From positions 1 to 45,444 of the forward strand of contig JANNOI010000053.1 in NCBI GenBank assembly GCA_031398975.1: a DNA stretch of 45,444 nucleotides, in the 5' to 3' direction. Positions 22,935 through 30,981 of this stretch are shown piece after piece. The translations under genes and the position numbers were made by a program. This DNA is from JAKFWI01 sp031398975 (GTDB lineage Bacteria; Pseudomonadota; Alphaproteobacteria; Caulobacterales; Aquidulcibacteraceae). The notes beneath the pieces were generated by a model. It saw only the letters and a program-made list of their open reading frames with translations. It made no database searches and was not told the DNA's origin. Every line of letters begins with the position of its first letter. Position 1 is the stretch's first letter.

Positions 22935-24467
22935 ATGAAAGATATCATCGCCGCGCTTGAAGCCAAGCGGGCGGCCGCGCGCGCGGGCGGGGGGGAGCGC
23001 CGCCGCGCCGCCCAGCACGCCAAGGGCAAACTCACGGCGCGCGAGCGCATCGAATTGCTGCTGGACGACGCCTCCTTCGAAGAGTTCGACATGTTCGTGG
23101 AGCACCGCGCCCACGAGTTCGGCATGGCCGATCAGAAGATCCCCGGGGACGGCGTCGTCACCGGCTGGGGGACGGTCAATGGCCGGCTGGTCTATGTGTT
23201 CTCGAAGGATTTCACCGTGTTCGGCGGCTCGCTGTCGATGGCGCACGCGGAGAAGATCGTCAAAGTCCAGGACATGGCGCTGCGCAACGGGGCGCCGATC
23301 GTGGGCATTTTCGACGCGGGCGGGGCGCGCATCCAGGAGGGCGTCGATAGCCTCGCGGGCTATGCCGAAATCTTCATGCGCAATATTCTGGGTTCAGGCG
23401 TCGTGCCCCAGATCAGCGTGATCATGGGCCCCTGCGCGGGCGGGGACGTCTATTCCCCCGCGATCACCGACTTCATCTTCATGGTGAAGGACACCTCCTC
23501 CATGTACGTGACCGGCCCCGACGTCGTCAAAGCGGTGACGAACGAGGAGGTCACGCACGAGGAATTGGGCGGCGCGCGGGTGCATGCGGGCAAGTCAGGC
23601 GTCGCGGACGGGGCGTTCGAGAACGATTTCGAGACCTTGCGCCAGATGCGCCGGCTGATCGATTTTCTGCCGTTGTCAAACCGGGAACAGCCGCCCACGC
23701 GCCCCAGTTTCGACGATCCCGCCCGCGAAGAACCAAGCCTCGATCGTCTTATCCCGGACAATCCGAACACCCCCTATGACATGAAGGAGCTGATCGAAAA
23801 AGTCGTCGATGAAGGCGATTTCTTCGAAATCAGCCCGGATTTCGGCAAGAACATCATCACCGCGTTCGCCCGGATGGAGGGCGCGACCATCGGGGTGGTG
23901 GCCAACCAGCCGATGAGCCTCGCCGGCGTCCTCGATATCGATGCGAGCCGGAAGGCGGCGCGTTTCGTGCGCTTCTGCGACGCGTTCAACATCCCGTTGG
24001 TGACGTTCGTGGACGTGCCGGGCTTCCTCCCGGGGGTCAAACAGGAATTGGGCGGGCTCATCAAGCACGGCGCGAAACTCTTGTTCGCCTATGGCGAAGC
24101 CACCGTCCCCAAAGTCACGGTAATCACCCGCAAGGCCTATGGCGGGGCCTATGACGTGATGAGCTCCAAACATCTGCGCGGGGACGTCAATTACGCCTGG
24201 CCCACCGCCGAGATCGCGGTGATGGGCGCCAAAGGCGCGGTGGAGATCATCTTCCGCGCCGACATGGGCGATCCCGACAAAATCGCTGCGCGCACACGCG
24301 AGTACGAGGCCCGCTTCGCCAACCCGTTCGTGGCCGCCTCGCGCGGCTATCTCGATGATGTCATCATGCCGCGCGAGACCCGCCGCCGGATCGCGCGCGC
24401 GCTCCAAAGTTTGAAGGGGAAAAAGCTCGAAAACCCCTGGAAGAAACACGACAACATCCCGCTGTGA
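22935..24467 (+). CDS. pccB: Propionyl-CoA carboxylase beta subunit (carboxyltransferase)
   Basis: PccB transfers carboxyl from carboxybiotin to propionyl-CoA, giving methylmalonyl-CoA. The 510-residue product has two crotonase-like carboxyltransferase halves. Motifs include KLTARERIELLLD near the N-terminus, FDAGGARIQEG and the oxyanion-hole Gly-Gly regions GPCAGGDVYSPA and RKAYGGAYDVMSS. The biotin-carrying partner pccA is encoded about 18 kb away at 42195, not adjacent as is common. The stop overlaps a GTG start of a small membrane protein (GTGA). Confidence 0.94.
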   Translation: MKDIIAALEAKRAAARAGGGERRRAAQHAKGKLTARERIELLLDDASFEEFDMFVEHRAHEFGMADQKIPGDGVVTGWGTVNGRLVYVFSKDFTVFGGSLSMAHAEKIVKVQDMALRNGAPIVGIFDAGGARIQEGVDSLAGYAEIFMRNILGSGVVPQISVIMGPCAGGDVYSPAITDFIFMVKDTSSMYVTGPDVVKAVTNEEVTHEELGGARVHAGKSGVADGAFENDFETLRQMRRLIDFLPLSNREQPPTRPSFDDPAREEPSLDRLIPDNPNTPYDMKELIEKVVDEGDFFEISPDFGKNIITAFARMEGATIGVVANQPMSLAGVLDIDASRKAARFVRFCDAFNIPLVTFVDVPGFLPGVKQELGGLIKHGAKLLFAYGEATVPKVTVITRKAYGGAYDVMSSKHLRGDVNYAWPTAEIAVMGAKGAVEIIFRADMGDPDKIAARTREYEARFANPFVAASRGYLDDVIMPRETRRRIARALQSLKGKKLENPWKKHDNIPL

Positions 24468-24688
24468 GCCCGCCCGACCCCGCCCAGACCCGCAAGCTCC
24501 GCGAAGAAGAGGCCAAGCTCACGGCCGGCTGGCTCAATGGCGTGAGTTTGGCGTTCGGCGTGATCGGCGTTATCCAGCCGCTGGGGGTGGGCCGCATCTC
24601 TGTGGCCTCGGTAGCTTTTCTGATCGCCGCTGGCGGTCTACATTATGGGGCGAGGCTTGCGCTCAAGCGCTTGTTCCCCCGGGAGTGA
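24464..24688 (+). CDS. Small two-helix membrane protein translationally coupled to pccB
   Basis: The 74-residue product is not recognised. A charged N-terminus (residues 1-20) is followed by two hydrophobic segments (about 24-42 and 47-63) and a basic C-terminus (RLALKRLFPRE). The GTG start overlaps the pccB stop by 4 nt, so co-translation is likely. It may be a membrane-associated accessory protein, though nothing in the sequence links it to carboxylase activity. Confidence 0.65.
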   Translation: MSPPDPAQTRKLREEEAKLTAGWLNGVSLAFGVIGVIQPLGVGRISVASVAFLIAAGGLHYGARLALKRLFPRE

Positions 24689-24691
24689 GAG

Positions 24692-24814
24692 ATGTGGGTT
24701 GCAGAAGATCTCGTGGCGCTCCAAGCGCTGGGCCTGGGCCTGGTGCTGGCCTGCGCGATCGCCTTCGGCGCCGGTCCGTTTGACCGCTGGCTGGAGCGGC
24801 GCGCGCGGCGGTGA
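24692..24814 (+). CDS. 40-residue single-pass membrane peptide
   Basis: This short frame starts 3 nt after the preceding small gene. ATG 24692 is preceded by GGGAGTGAGAG, a good ribosome binding site. The product begins MWVAEDLVALQALGLG, has one hydrophobic span (about residues 8-28), then FDRWLERRARR, a positive cytoplasmic end. No family is recognised. The good spacing and membrane-helix logic argue that it is real, but its length keeps the call modest. Confidence 0.5.
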   Translation: MWVAEDLVALQALGLGLVLACAIAFGAGPFDRWLERRARR

Positions 24815-24837
24815 GGCGGGCCGCGCGGGGGCGCGGT

Positions 24838-25308
24838 TCAGGAGAGGCGTTCCCCCCGCTCCAGCGGGTCAGGCAGCGGGGACCCGTCTGGCGTGAAGGC
24901 GAGCGACACGGAATTGATGCAATAGCGCAAGCGCGTGGGGGCCGGACCGTCTGGGAAGACGTGCCCCTGGTGGCTGTCGCAGCGCGCGCAGCGGGTCTCG
25001 ACCCGCACCATGCCGTAGGAGTGGTCCTCGACCGCCTTTACGTGGGCTTCGTCGAGGGGAGCGAAAAAGGACGGCCAGCCCGTGCCGCTCTCGAATTTCG
25101 TCTGCGCCCGGAACAGCGGCAGTCCGCACAGGCGGCAGCAATAGACGCCCGCGCTTTTCTCGTTGAGCAGGCCCCCGCAGAACGCCGCCTCCGTACCGTG
25201 GTGGAGAAGGACCTCGCGTTCTTCCGCGTTGAGGCCCGCTTCCAGGCGGCCTCGTTCGGCCGGGGAGGGGGGCGTGAGATCGAAGCCGGAGGTAGAGCGT
25301 AGAGCCAT
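24838..25308 (-). CDS. msrB: Peptide-methionine (R)-S-oxide reductase MsrB
   Basis: MsrB reduces the R-epimer of methionine sulfoxide in proteins. The 156-residue product has the zinc ligands C58-x-x-C61 and C107-x-x-C110, the conserved FESGTGWPSFF, and the catalytic Cys130 in LRYCINSVSL. The start ATG (complement of 25306-25308) is fixed by family length; an open frame extends much further upstream over dcd but is a shadow. It is divergent from dcd with a 51-nt gap and convergent with the small membrane genes. Confidence 0.94.
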   Translation of the reverse strand: MALRSTSGFDLTPPSPAERGRLEAGLNAEEREVLLHHGTEAAFCGGLLNEKSAGVYCCRLCGLPLFRAQTKFESGTGWPSFFAPLDEAHVKAVEDHSYGMVRVETRCARCDSHQGHVFPDGPAPTRLRYCINSVSLAFTPDGSPLPDPLERGERLS

Positions 25309-25359
25309 CGCCTTGATATAGGAGAGGCGCGCAAGCCGCGCAAAGCCCTGGAGACGCCG

Positions 25360-26367
25360 ATGCCCGCCCATGGCGTCCTGCCGGACGTGGAACTCGAAAA
25401 AGCCATCGCGCGCGGGATCCTGCTGGCCGAGCAGCCCTTCGCGCCCGACCAGATCCAGCCCGCGAGCCTCGATCTGCGCCTGGGCGACATCGCCTACCGC
25501 CTGCGCGCCAGCTTCCTGCCGGGGGCGGCGCGCGTGGCGGACCGGCTGGACAGCGAATTGGTGATGCACGTGATCGATCTGACGCCGGGGGCGGTGTTGG
25601 AGACGGGCTGTGTGTACCTCGTGCCCCTGCAGGAGCGCGTGGCCCTGCCCGCGCATCTGCACGGCGCCGCCAACCCAAAAAGCTCGACCGGGCGGATCGA
25701 CGTGTTCACCCGCCTCATCGCCGACGGCGCCACCGCCTTCGACCATGTGCCCGCGGGGTATCACGGCCCGCTCTGGGCCGAGATCAGCCCCTGCACGTTC
25801 TCCATTCTGGTGCGGCCGGGGGTGCGCCTGTCCCAGCTGCGGCTGCGGCGGGGGCCGGCCAACGCGCGGCGCGAATTGGCGTTTTCCATCGATCTGGCGC
25901 GGGAGGGGCCGGCGGGGTTTCGCGCCAAGAAGCATTCCGGCGTCATTGACCTCGACCGGCTGGACCATTACGACCCCCGCGATTTCTGGGAGCCGCTGGA
26001 GGCCCGGCGCGGGCGCCTGGTGCTGGACCCCGGCCAATTCTACATCTTCGCCTCCAGAGAAAACGTGCTGATCCCGGTGGACGAGGCCGCCGAGATGGCC
26101 CCCATCCGGCCGGAACTGGGCGAGTTTCGCGCGCATTATGCGGGGTTTTTTGATCCGGGCTTTGGCGTTAACGGCGTGGAGGGGCGGGCGGTGCTGGAGG
26201 TGCGCTCGCGCGATGTGCCGTTCTTCCTGGAGGACGCTCAGCCCGTGGGCCGGCTGGTGTTCGAGGCTTTGACGGGCCCCGCCGCGCGGCTCTACGGGGA
26301 GACGGGCTCGAACAATTATCAGGGCCAGGGCCTGCGGCTGTCGAAGCATTTCGCCGCCTGGCGATGA
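25360..26367 (+). CDS. dcd: dCTP deaminase, long two-domain form
   Basis: This enzyme deaminates dCTP to dUTP for thymidylate synthesis. The 335-residue product is about twice the E. coli Dcd length and matches the alphaproteobacterial type with an added N-terminal domain. N-terminal signatures are LLAEQPFAPDQIQPASLDLRLG (residues about 21-42) and PKSSTGRIDVFTRLIADG. The C-terminal part repeats a related fold (FRAKKHSGVIDLDRLDHYDP) and ends GSNNYQGQGLRLSKHF. The start ATG follows GGAGAC. It is convergent with the SDR gene, 6 nt apart. Confidence 0.9.
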   Translation: MPAHGVLPDVELEKAIARGILLAEQPFAPDQIQPASLDLRLGDIAYRLRASFLPGAARVADRLDSELVMHVIDLTPGAVLETGCVYLVPLQERVALPAHLHGAANPKSSTGRIDVFTRLIADGATAFDHVPAGYHGPLWAEISPCTFSILVRPGVRLSQLRLRRGPANARRELAFSIDLAREGPAGFRAKKHSGVIDLDRLDHYDPRDFWEPLEARRGRLVLDPGQFYIFASRENVLIPVDEAAEMAPIRPELGEFRAHYAGFFDPGFGVNGVEGRAVLEVRSRDVPFFLEDAQPVGRLVFEALTGPAARLYGETGSNNYQGQGLRLSKHFAAWR

Positions 26368-26373
26368 GGCCGC

Positions 26374-27279
26374 CTACCCGCCGGAGCGCTTGCGGAAGAT
26401 CTTCTGGGCCTGCGCAGGCGCGCTCGCATGGGCGTGCTGGCCTGTGGGGGCGGTGATTTCGCTCCAGGCGTCGCGGACCGCTTCGGGCGTGAGGCCGCTC
26501 CCGCCCAGGAAAAGCCCTTCGCTCTCCTCGATGCGGACCGCCGCGAACACGCCGGCGCCCGCCGCCAGCACCACCCCGCTCGGCGCCGCCTCGCTCGCGA
26601 GGTAGAGCACGCCGGGGCTCACAAGGTCGGGAGACAGCTGCGACAGCGCCTCCGGCGACAGGAGCGTGTCTGTCATCCGCGTGGCCGCGACGGGGCTGAT
26701 CGCATTGATCCGGATGTCGTGCTTTTCGCCCTCGAGCTTCAGCGCCTGCATCAGCCCGACCAAAGCGAGCTTGGCGGCGGCGTAATTGGCCTGGCCGAAA
26801 TTGCCGTAGAGCCCGCTGGCCGAGGTGGTCACCACGATCCGGCCGTAGCCGGCCGCGCGCATCGCCGCCCAGACCGCCTTGATCGGCGTCACCGCGCCCA
26901 GGACGTGTACGTTCAGCACCGCCTCGAAATCCGCCAGCGCCATGTTGGCGAAGCTTTTGTCCCGCAGGATGCCCGCATTGGCGACCAGCACGTCGATCCG
27001 GCCCCACCGCGCGAGCGTCTCCTGCGCCATCCGCGCCATGGCGCCTTCATCCGTCACCGAGGCGGTATTCACCCAAGCGCTGCCGCCCAGGCCCTCGATC
27101 TCGCCCGCAACCGCCCGTGCAGCCGCGCCGTCGCCGCCCGCCCCGTCCACGCCCCCGCCGACATCGTTGACCACCACGTGCGCGCCGCGCGCCGCGAAGG
27201 CCAGAGCATGGGCGCGCCCCAGGCCCCCGCCCGCCCCGGTCACGATCACGACGCGATCGTCGAAGCGGATATCGCGCAT
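26374..27279 (-). CDS. SDR oxidoreductase, 3-hydroxyacyl-CoA dehydrogenase-like
   Basis: The 301-residue product is a short-chain dehydrogenase: TGAGGGLG nucleotide-binding motif (residues 14-21), NDVGGG, NAGILRD (101-107) and the active-site Ser/Tyr166/Lys170 (NYAAAK). The combination of an N-terminal DDRVVIVTGAGGGLGRAHAL and NDVGGGVDG is typical of SDRs similar to the dehydrogenase domain of peroxisomal multifunctional enzyme 2, which suggests acyl-CoA substrates. AAGGAG precedes the ATG (complement of 27277-27279). Confidence 0.88.
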   Translation of the reverse strand: MRDIRFDDRVVIVTGAGGGLGRAHALAFAARGAHVVVNDVGGGVDGAGGDGAAARAVAGEIEGLGGSAWVNTASVTDEGAMARMAQETLARWGRIDVLVANAGILRDKSFANMALADFEAVLNVHVLGAVTPIKAVWAAMRAAGYGRIVVTTSASGLYGNFGQANYAAAKLALVGLMQALKLEGEKHDIRINAISPVAATRMTDTLLSPEALSQLSPDLVSPGVLYLASEAAPSGVVLAAGAGVFAAVRIEESEGLFLGGSGLTPEAVRDAWSEITAPTGQHAHASAPAQAQKIFRKRSGG

Positions 27280-27495
27280 AAGGCAGCTCCTTGGTGCGGC
27301 GCAATTTTCGCGGAAAGCGCGACGGTGGTGGACCGCGCCGGAGGCGTCAAGCATCAGGGGCGCGCCCTTCTATGGCGCGCGAACAGGCAAAACGCGTCGC
27401 GATGGCGCACCGCCGCCCGGGGCTATCGTCAGGGGCGGTCAAAAATGCTCGACCGCGCCGGCTGGCGCTGAGGCGGGGTTCGGAGGGGGACGGAC

Positions 27496-28773
27496 GTGGA
27501 CGGCGATCATGCGCGCGGCGCGGCGGGGGTCTTGGCGATCCTCTTGGCCGCTTGGGCGATTTCGGAGAACCGGCGGCGGTTTCCCTGGCGGCTCGCCATC
27601 GGCGCGGTGCTGGCGCAATTGGGCTTCGTGCTGGCCCTGTTCGCCCTGCCCAACGCCCAGGCGGTGCTGGGCGCAATCACCGGGGTGGTGGACGGCCTCT
27701 CGGCCGCGACCGACCGGGGCACGCAATTCGTGTTCGGCTATCTGGGCGGGGGAGAGCAGCCCTATCCGGCAGAGCCCGAGGGCGCGGCGGCGCCGTTCCT
27801 GTTCGCCTTCCGGGTGCTGCCCCTGATCCTGGTGATCTCGGCGCTGTCGGCGCTGTTGTGGCATTGGGGAGTGCTGAAGGCGCTGACGCGCCTGTTCGGG
27901 CTGATCTTCGAGAAGACGATGGGGCTCGGCGGGGCCTCCGCCCTTGCGGTCGCGGCCAACATCTTCATGGGCATGGTCGAGAGCCCGATCGTGATCCGCG
28001 CCTATCTCGACAAGCTGACGCGCGCGGAACTCTTCCTGATGATGGTCGTGGGGCTCGCCACCGTCGCGGGCTCGACCATGGTGGCTTATGCGCTGATCCT
28101 CGCCCCGGTCCTGCCCAATGCCGCAGGCCACGTGCTGGTGGCGTCGATCATCTCCGCGCCGGCGGCAGTCCTCTTGGCCCGCATACTGATCCCGGAGGGC
28201 GACGCCCCCGCTACGGGCTATGATCGCGAAGCCGAGCTTCGCTACGAGAGCGCGATGGACGCCATCACCCGCGGCGTGCAGGACGGCGTCAATGTCGCGG
28301 TCAGCGTGGCGGCGTTCCTGATCGTGTTCGTGGCCTTCGTCTGGATCGTCAACAACATGCTGGGGGTGTTCGGCGAAGTGGGCGGGGCGAGCCTCACCTT
28401 GCAGCGCCTGCTGGGCTATGCGTTCGCGCCCGTAGCGTGGCTGATCGGCATTCCCTGGGGGGAGGCCGGCAAGGCCGGCGAGATCCTCGGCGCGAAGCTC
28501 TTCCTCACCGAATTCATCGCCTTCATCGATCTCGCGGCGGTCCCCGCGGACGCGATGAGCGAGCGCACCCGCACCATCCTCACCTATGCGGTCTGCGGGT
28601 TCGCCAATGTCGGCTCTGTGGGCATCATGGCCGGGGGGATGACCGCCCTGATGCCCGACCGCCGCAGCGAGATCCTGGCCCTGGCCTGGAAGGCGCTGGC
28701 GCCGGGGTTCGCGGCCACCCTTATGACCGCCTCAATCGTGGCCACATTGCCGGAGGGGTTGTTCCAGCGCTGA
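27496..28773 (+). CDS. CNT-family nucleoside transporter (NupC-like)
   Basis: Concentrative nucleoside transporters import nucleosides with H+ or Na+. The 425-residue inner-membrane product has about ten hydrophobic segments. Signatures are GGASALAVAANIFMGMVESP (in the first repeat) with IVIRAYLDKLTRAEL, GLATVAGSTM, LLGYAFAPVAWLIGIPWGEA, and the C-terminal CGFANVGSVGIMAGGM. The GTG start at 27496 has GGAGGGGG about 9 nt upstream. A 216-nt divergent spacer separates it from the SDR gene, with no further feature visible. Confidence 0.92.
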   Translation: MDGDHARGAAGVLAILLAAWAISENRRRFPWRLAIGAVLAQLGFVLALFALPNAQAVLGAITGVVDGLSAATDRGTQFVFGYLGGGEQPYPAEPEGAAAPFLFAFRVLPLILVISALSALLWHWGVLKALTRLFGLIFEKTMGLGGASALAVAANIFMGMVESPIVIRAYLDKLTRAELFLMMVVGLATVAGSTMVAYALILAPVLPNAAGHVLVASIISAPAAVLLARILIPEGDAPATGYDREAELRYESAMDAITRGVQDGVNVAVSVAAFLIVFVAFVWIVNNMLGVFGEVGGASLTLQRLLGYAFAPVAWLIGIPWGEAGKAGEILGAKLFLTEFIAFIDLAAVPADAMSERTRTILTYAVCGFANVGSVGIMAGGMTALMPDRRSEILALAWKALAPGFAATLMTASIVATLPEGLFQR

Positions 28774-28816
28774 GCTTTTCGTGCTGGAAAAAGGCCGACA
28801 GGGGCGGAGGCTCGAC

Positions 28817-29437
28817 ATGAAGCTGTACAGCGCCCGATACACCCCCAATCCCCGGCGGGTCCTTATGTTCCTCGCCGAAAAGGGCGTCACCGATCTTGAG
28901 ATCGTGACCCTCGACATCTTCGCCGGCGCGCACAAGACGCCCGAGTTCCGCAGGCGCAGCCCCCTGGCGCAATTGCCGGCGCTGGAACTCGACGACGGCC
29001 GCACCCTCACCGAGAGCCGCGCCATCTGCTCCTATCTCGAAAGCCTCTATCCCGAGCCCAATCTGATAGGCGAGGGGGGCCAGGAGCGCGCCTTCATCGA
29101 GATGTGGGACCGCCGGATCGAGTTCGGCTTCGCCGTGCCGTTCATGCTCTGGGTGCGCCACGCCCATCCCCTGATCGCCGCGCTCGAGACGCAAAACCCC
29201 GTTCTCGCCAGCCATTACCAGGCCGGCGCCGAGAAGATGGCGCGCTGGCTCGATGGGGAGCTGGGCCAGCGGCCCTGGATCGCGGGGGAGCGTTTCACGA
29301 TCGCCGACATCACCGCGTGCTGCGGCATGGACTTCGCCAAGCTGCTGAACTGGCGCCCCGGCCCGGCGCTCCCCAACCTCGCCCGCTGGCGCGAAGCCCT
29401 CGCCGAACGCCCCGCCGGCGGCGTGGGGATTCAGTAG
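28817..29437 (+). CDS. Glutathione S-transferase family protein
   Basis: The 206-residue product has the thioredoxin-like N-terminal domain (MKLYSARYTPNPRRVLMFLA; then SPLAQLPALELDDG with the cis-Pro and TESRAICSYLE), and the helical C-terminal domain with FTIADITACCGMDF at about residues 163-176. GGCGGAGG precedes ATG 28817, although the frame is open to 28781. A glutathione reductase gene lies downstream at 39294, so the glutathione system is present. The substrate is unknown. It is convergent with the CHAD gene (3-nt gap). Confidence 0.9.
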   Translation: MKLYSARYTPNPRRVLMFLAEKGVTDLEIVTLDIFAGAHKTPEFRRRSPLAQLPALELDDGRTLTESRAICSYLESLYPEPNLIGEGGQERAFIEMWDRRIEFGFAVPFMLWVRHAHPLIAALETQNPVLASHYQAGAEKMARWLDGELGQRPWIAGERFTIADITACCGMDFAKLLNWRPGPALPNLARWREALAERPAGGVGIQ

Positions 29438-29440
29438 CGC

Positions 29441-30295
29441 TTAGAGATTGCCGGCTTCCGGCGCGATCTCCTCCGGCGCCGCCGCGGGCGCGGCCGCCCC
29501 GGCGGGCCGGCCGCGGATCAGCTTGCGCAGGCGCCGGGCCAGCTGGTCGGCTCGGGCGGCGAGGCGTTCGCGCCGCTCCGCCAGCGTCTCCAGCGCGCGC
29601 TTGGCGGCGCGCTTGCCGCCGGCGGCGTCGGGATGGGCGCTCAGATGGTGCATCAGCAGGAGCACGTCGCGCTCGCGCCCCAGGGCGTTGATCAGTTTCA
29701 AGGAGGCGCGCGCCCGGGCGGGGTCCCCCGCGGCGGCGAACAGGGCTTCGGCGTCGTGGCGGTCCCGCTCGCGCTTGCGCCAGGCGTGGCGCAGCGCGGG
29801 GGAAAGCCTTCCGCGCGCGGCCTTGGCGGCTTTCGCGGCCCGCGCCTCCAGCCGCGCCAGCACGCTCTCACCGTCGGCGATCTCCACCTCCGGCATCGCG
29901 CGGGCCGCACGGCCCAGCTTCGCCAACGCCCGCTTGGCCTTCGTCACCCCGAAGCGCTCCGCCTCCGCGCGCGCAGCATCCAGACCCGCCAGCACCTGCG
30001 CCAGCCCCGGCGCATCCCCGCCCTTGCGCGCGGCCGCCTGCATCGCCGCGATGTCGCGTGCGCCCGCGAGCTCGCCCATCGCGTCCCGCGCCGCCGCGTT
30101 CAGCGTGGCGCCTGCGCCTTCCCCCGCAAGCGCTACGATCCGCGCGATCGTGCGCACGCGCTTCAGCGCGAGGCGCGTCTGGTGGATCGCCTGCACGCCG
30201 TCGGGCGCGCGCAGCGCAGCCTCTGCGGCCTTGATCTCGCCGACCAGCAAAGGCTTGACCGCGCCGAGCGGGGCAGAGGGAGGGAGCTCCGTCAT
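29441..30295 (-). CDS. CHAD-domain protein
   Basis: CHAD domains are alpha-helical domains with conserved histidines that bind inorganic polyphosphate. The 284-residue product shows the two symmetric signatures VQAIHQTRLALKRVRTIARI (about residues 34-53) and, in the second half, RASLKLINALGRERDVLLLMHHL. Arg and Lys are abundant throughout, fitting polyanion binding. The C-terminus is Ala/Pro-rich. It has no fused CYTH domain, and no polyphosphate kinase gene is nearby. It is divergent from the DUF3253 gene. Confidence 0.85.
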   Translation of the reverse strand: MTELPPSAPLGAVKPLLVGEIKAAEAALRAPDGVQAIHQTRLALKRVRTIARIVALAGEGAGATLNAAARDAMGELAGARDIAAMQAAARKGGDAPGLAQVLAGLDAARAEAERFGVTKAKRALAKLGRAARAMPEVEIADGESVLARLEARAAKAAKAARGRLSPALRHAWRKRERDRHDAEALFAAAGDPARARASLKLINALGRERDVLLLMHHLSAHPDAAGGKRAAKRALETLAERRERLAARADQLARRLRKLIRGRPAGAAAPAAAPEEIAPEAGNL

Positions 30296-30387
30296 CGCGC
30301 GAGCTTAGCAGATGCCCGCATCCCAAGAAGCGCGTTTTCGGCCGATCGCCGTGGCGCGCCCGCCCGAACGACGCTAAAACGAGCGCC

Positions 30388-30636
30388 GTGAACACGATCG
30401 AGGACGCGATCCTGGCTCTGACGGACGCGCGGGGTCCCGCCAAGACGATCTGCCCCTCCGAGGCGGCGCGCGCGATCGGCGGGGCGCACTGGCGGGCCCT
30501 GCTGCCGGAAGTGCGCCGCACGGCGGTGCGGCTGGCGCTCGCCGGTTCGATCGAGATTGTGCGCAAGGGAAAGCCGGTGGACCCGCGCGACTTCAAAGGC
30601 GTTTATCGTCTGCGCCCCGCGCGGAGCCGCGATTGA
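30388..30636 (+). CDS. DUF3253 domain protein
   Basis: The 82-residue product matches the small DUF3253 family: an N-terminal helix (IEDAILALTDARGPAKTICPSEAARAIGG, in parts), HWRALLPEVRRTAVRLALAG and the ending DFKGVYRLRP. The layout looks like a winged-helix fold, so nucleic-acid binding is possible but unproven. The GTG start at 30388 lacks a strong ribosome binding site. The gap to the next gene is 30 nt. Confidence 0.75.
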   Translation: MNTIEDAILALTDARGPAKTICPSEAARAIGGAHWRALLPEVRRTAVRLALAGSIEIVRKGKPVDPRDFKGVYRLRPARSRD

Positions 30637-30666
30637 GCGCGCTTTGCGGCGGGCCAGGAGGTGGCG

Positions 30667-30957
30667 ATGAGAAAACGCAAGGGCTGGAATCTGGGCCTCC
30701 TGGGCCAGATCGGCGTGCTGGGCTTTGCGCTGCTGGACCGGGAAACCCCGTGGGGCGCCAAGCTGCTGGCGGGCCTGGTCGTGGTGTACCTCTTAAGCCC
30801 GATCGACTTCCTGCCCGATTTCGTGCCCTTCGCGGGCGTCATCGACGATATGGTGATCGTGCCGCTGGGGCTTTGGCTGGCGGGCCGGCTGATCCCCGTT
30901 GCGGCGCTGGAGCGGGCGCGGGTGAAGATGAGCGGGGCGGGGCGTTCGGCCCGGTGA
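30667..30957 (+). CDS. YkvA-like DUF1232 membrane protein
   Basis: The 96-residue product has the DUF1232 core: WGAKLLAGLVVVYLLSPIDFLPDFVPFAG (in parts, residues about 29-58), then VIDDMVIVPLGLWLAGRLIP. The SPIDFLPDF and DD motifs are the family hallmarks, between two hydrophobic segments. AGGAGG at 30657-30662 supports ATG 30667 rather than the GTG at 30661. The function of the family is not established. Confidence 0.8.
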   Translation: MRKRKGWNLGLLGQIGVLGFALLDRETPWGAKLLAGLVVVYLLSPIDFLPDFVPFAGVIDDMVIVPLGLWLAGRLIPVAALERARVKMSGAGRSAR

Positions 30958-30981
30958 GCCAGGCCCGGTGAGATAGGCGCG

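Noticed and set aside
24464..24814. The two small genes after pccB as a toxin-antitoxin pair
   Set aside because: Neither has a recognisable toxin or DNA-binding antitoxin fold, both look like membrane proteins, and they are coupled to a metabolic gene.
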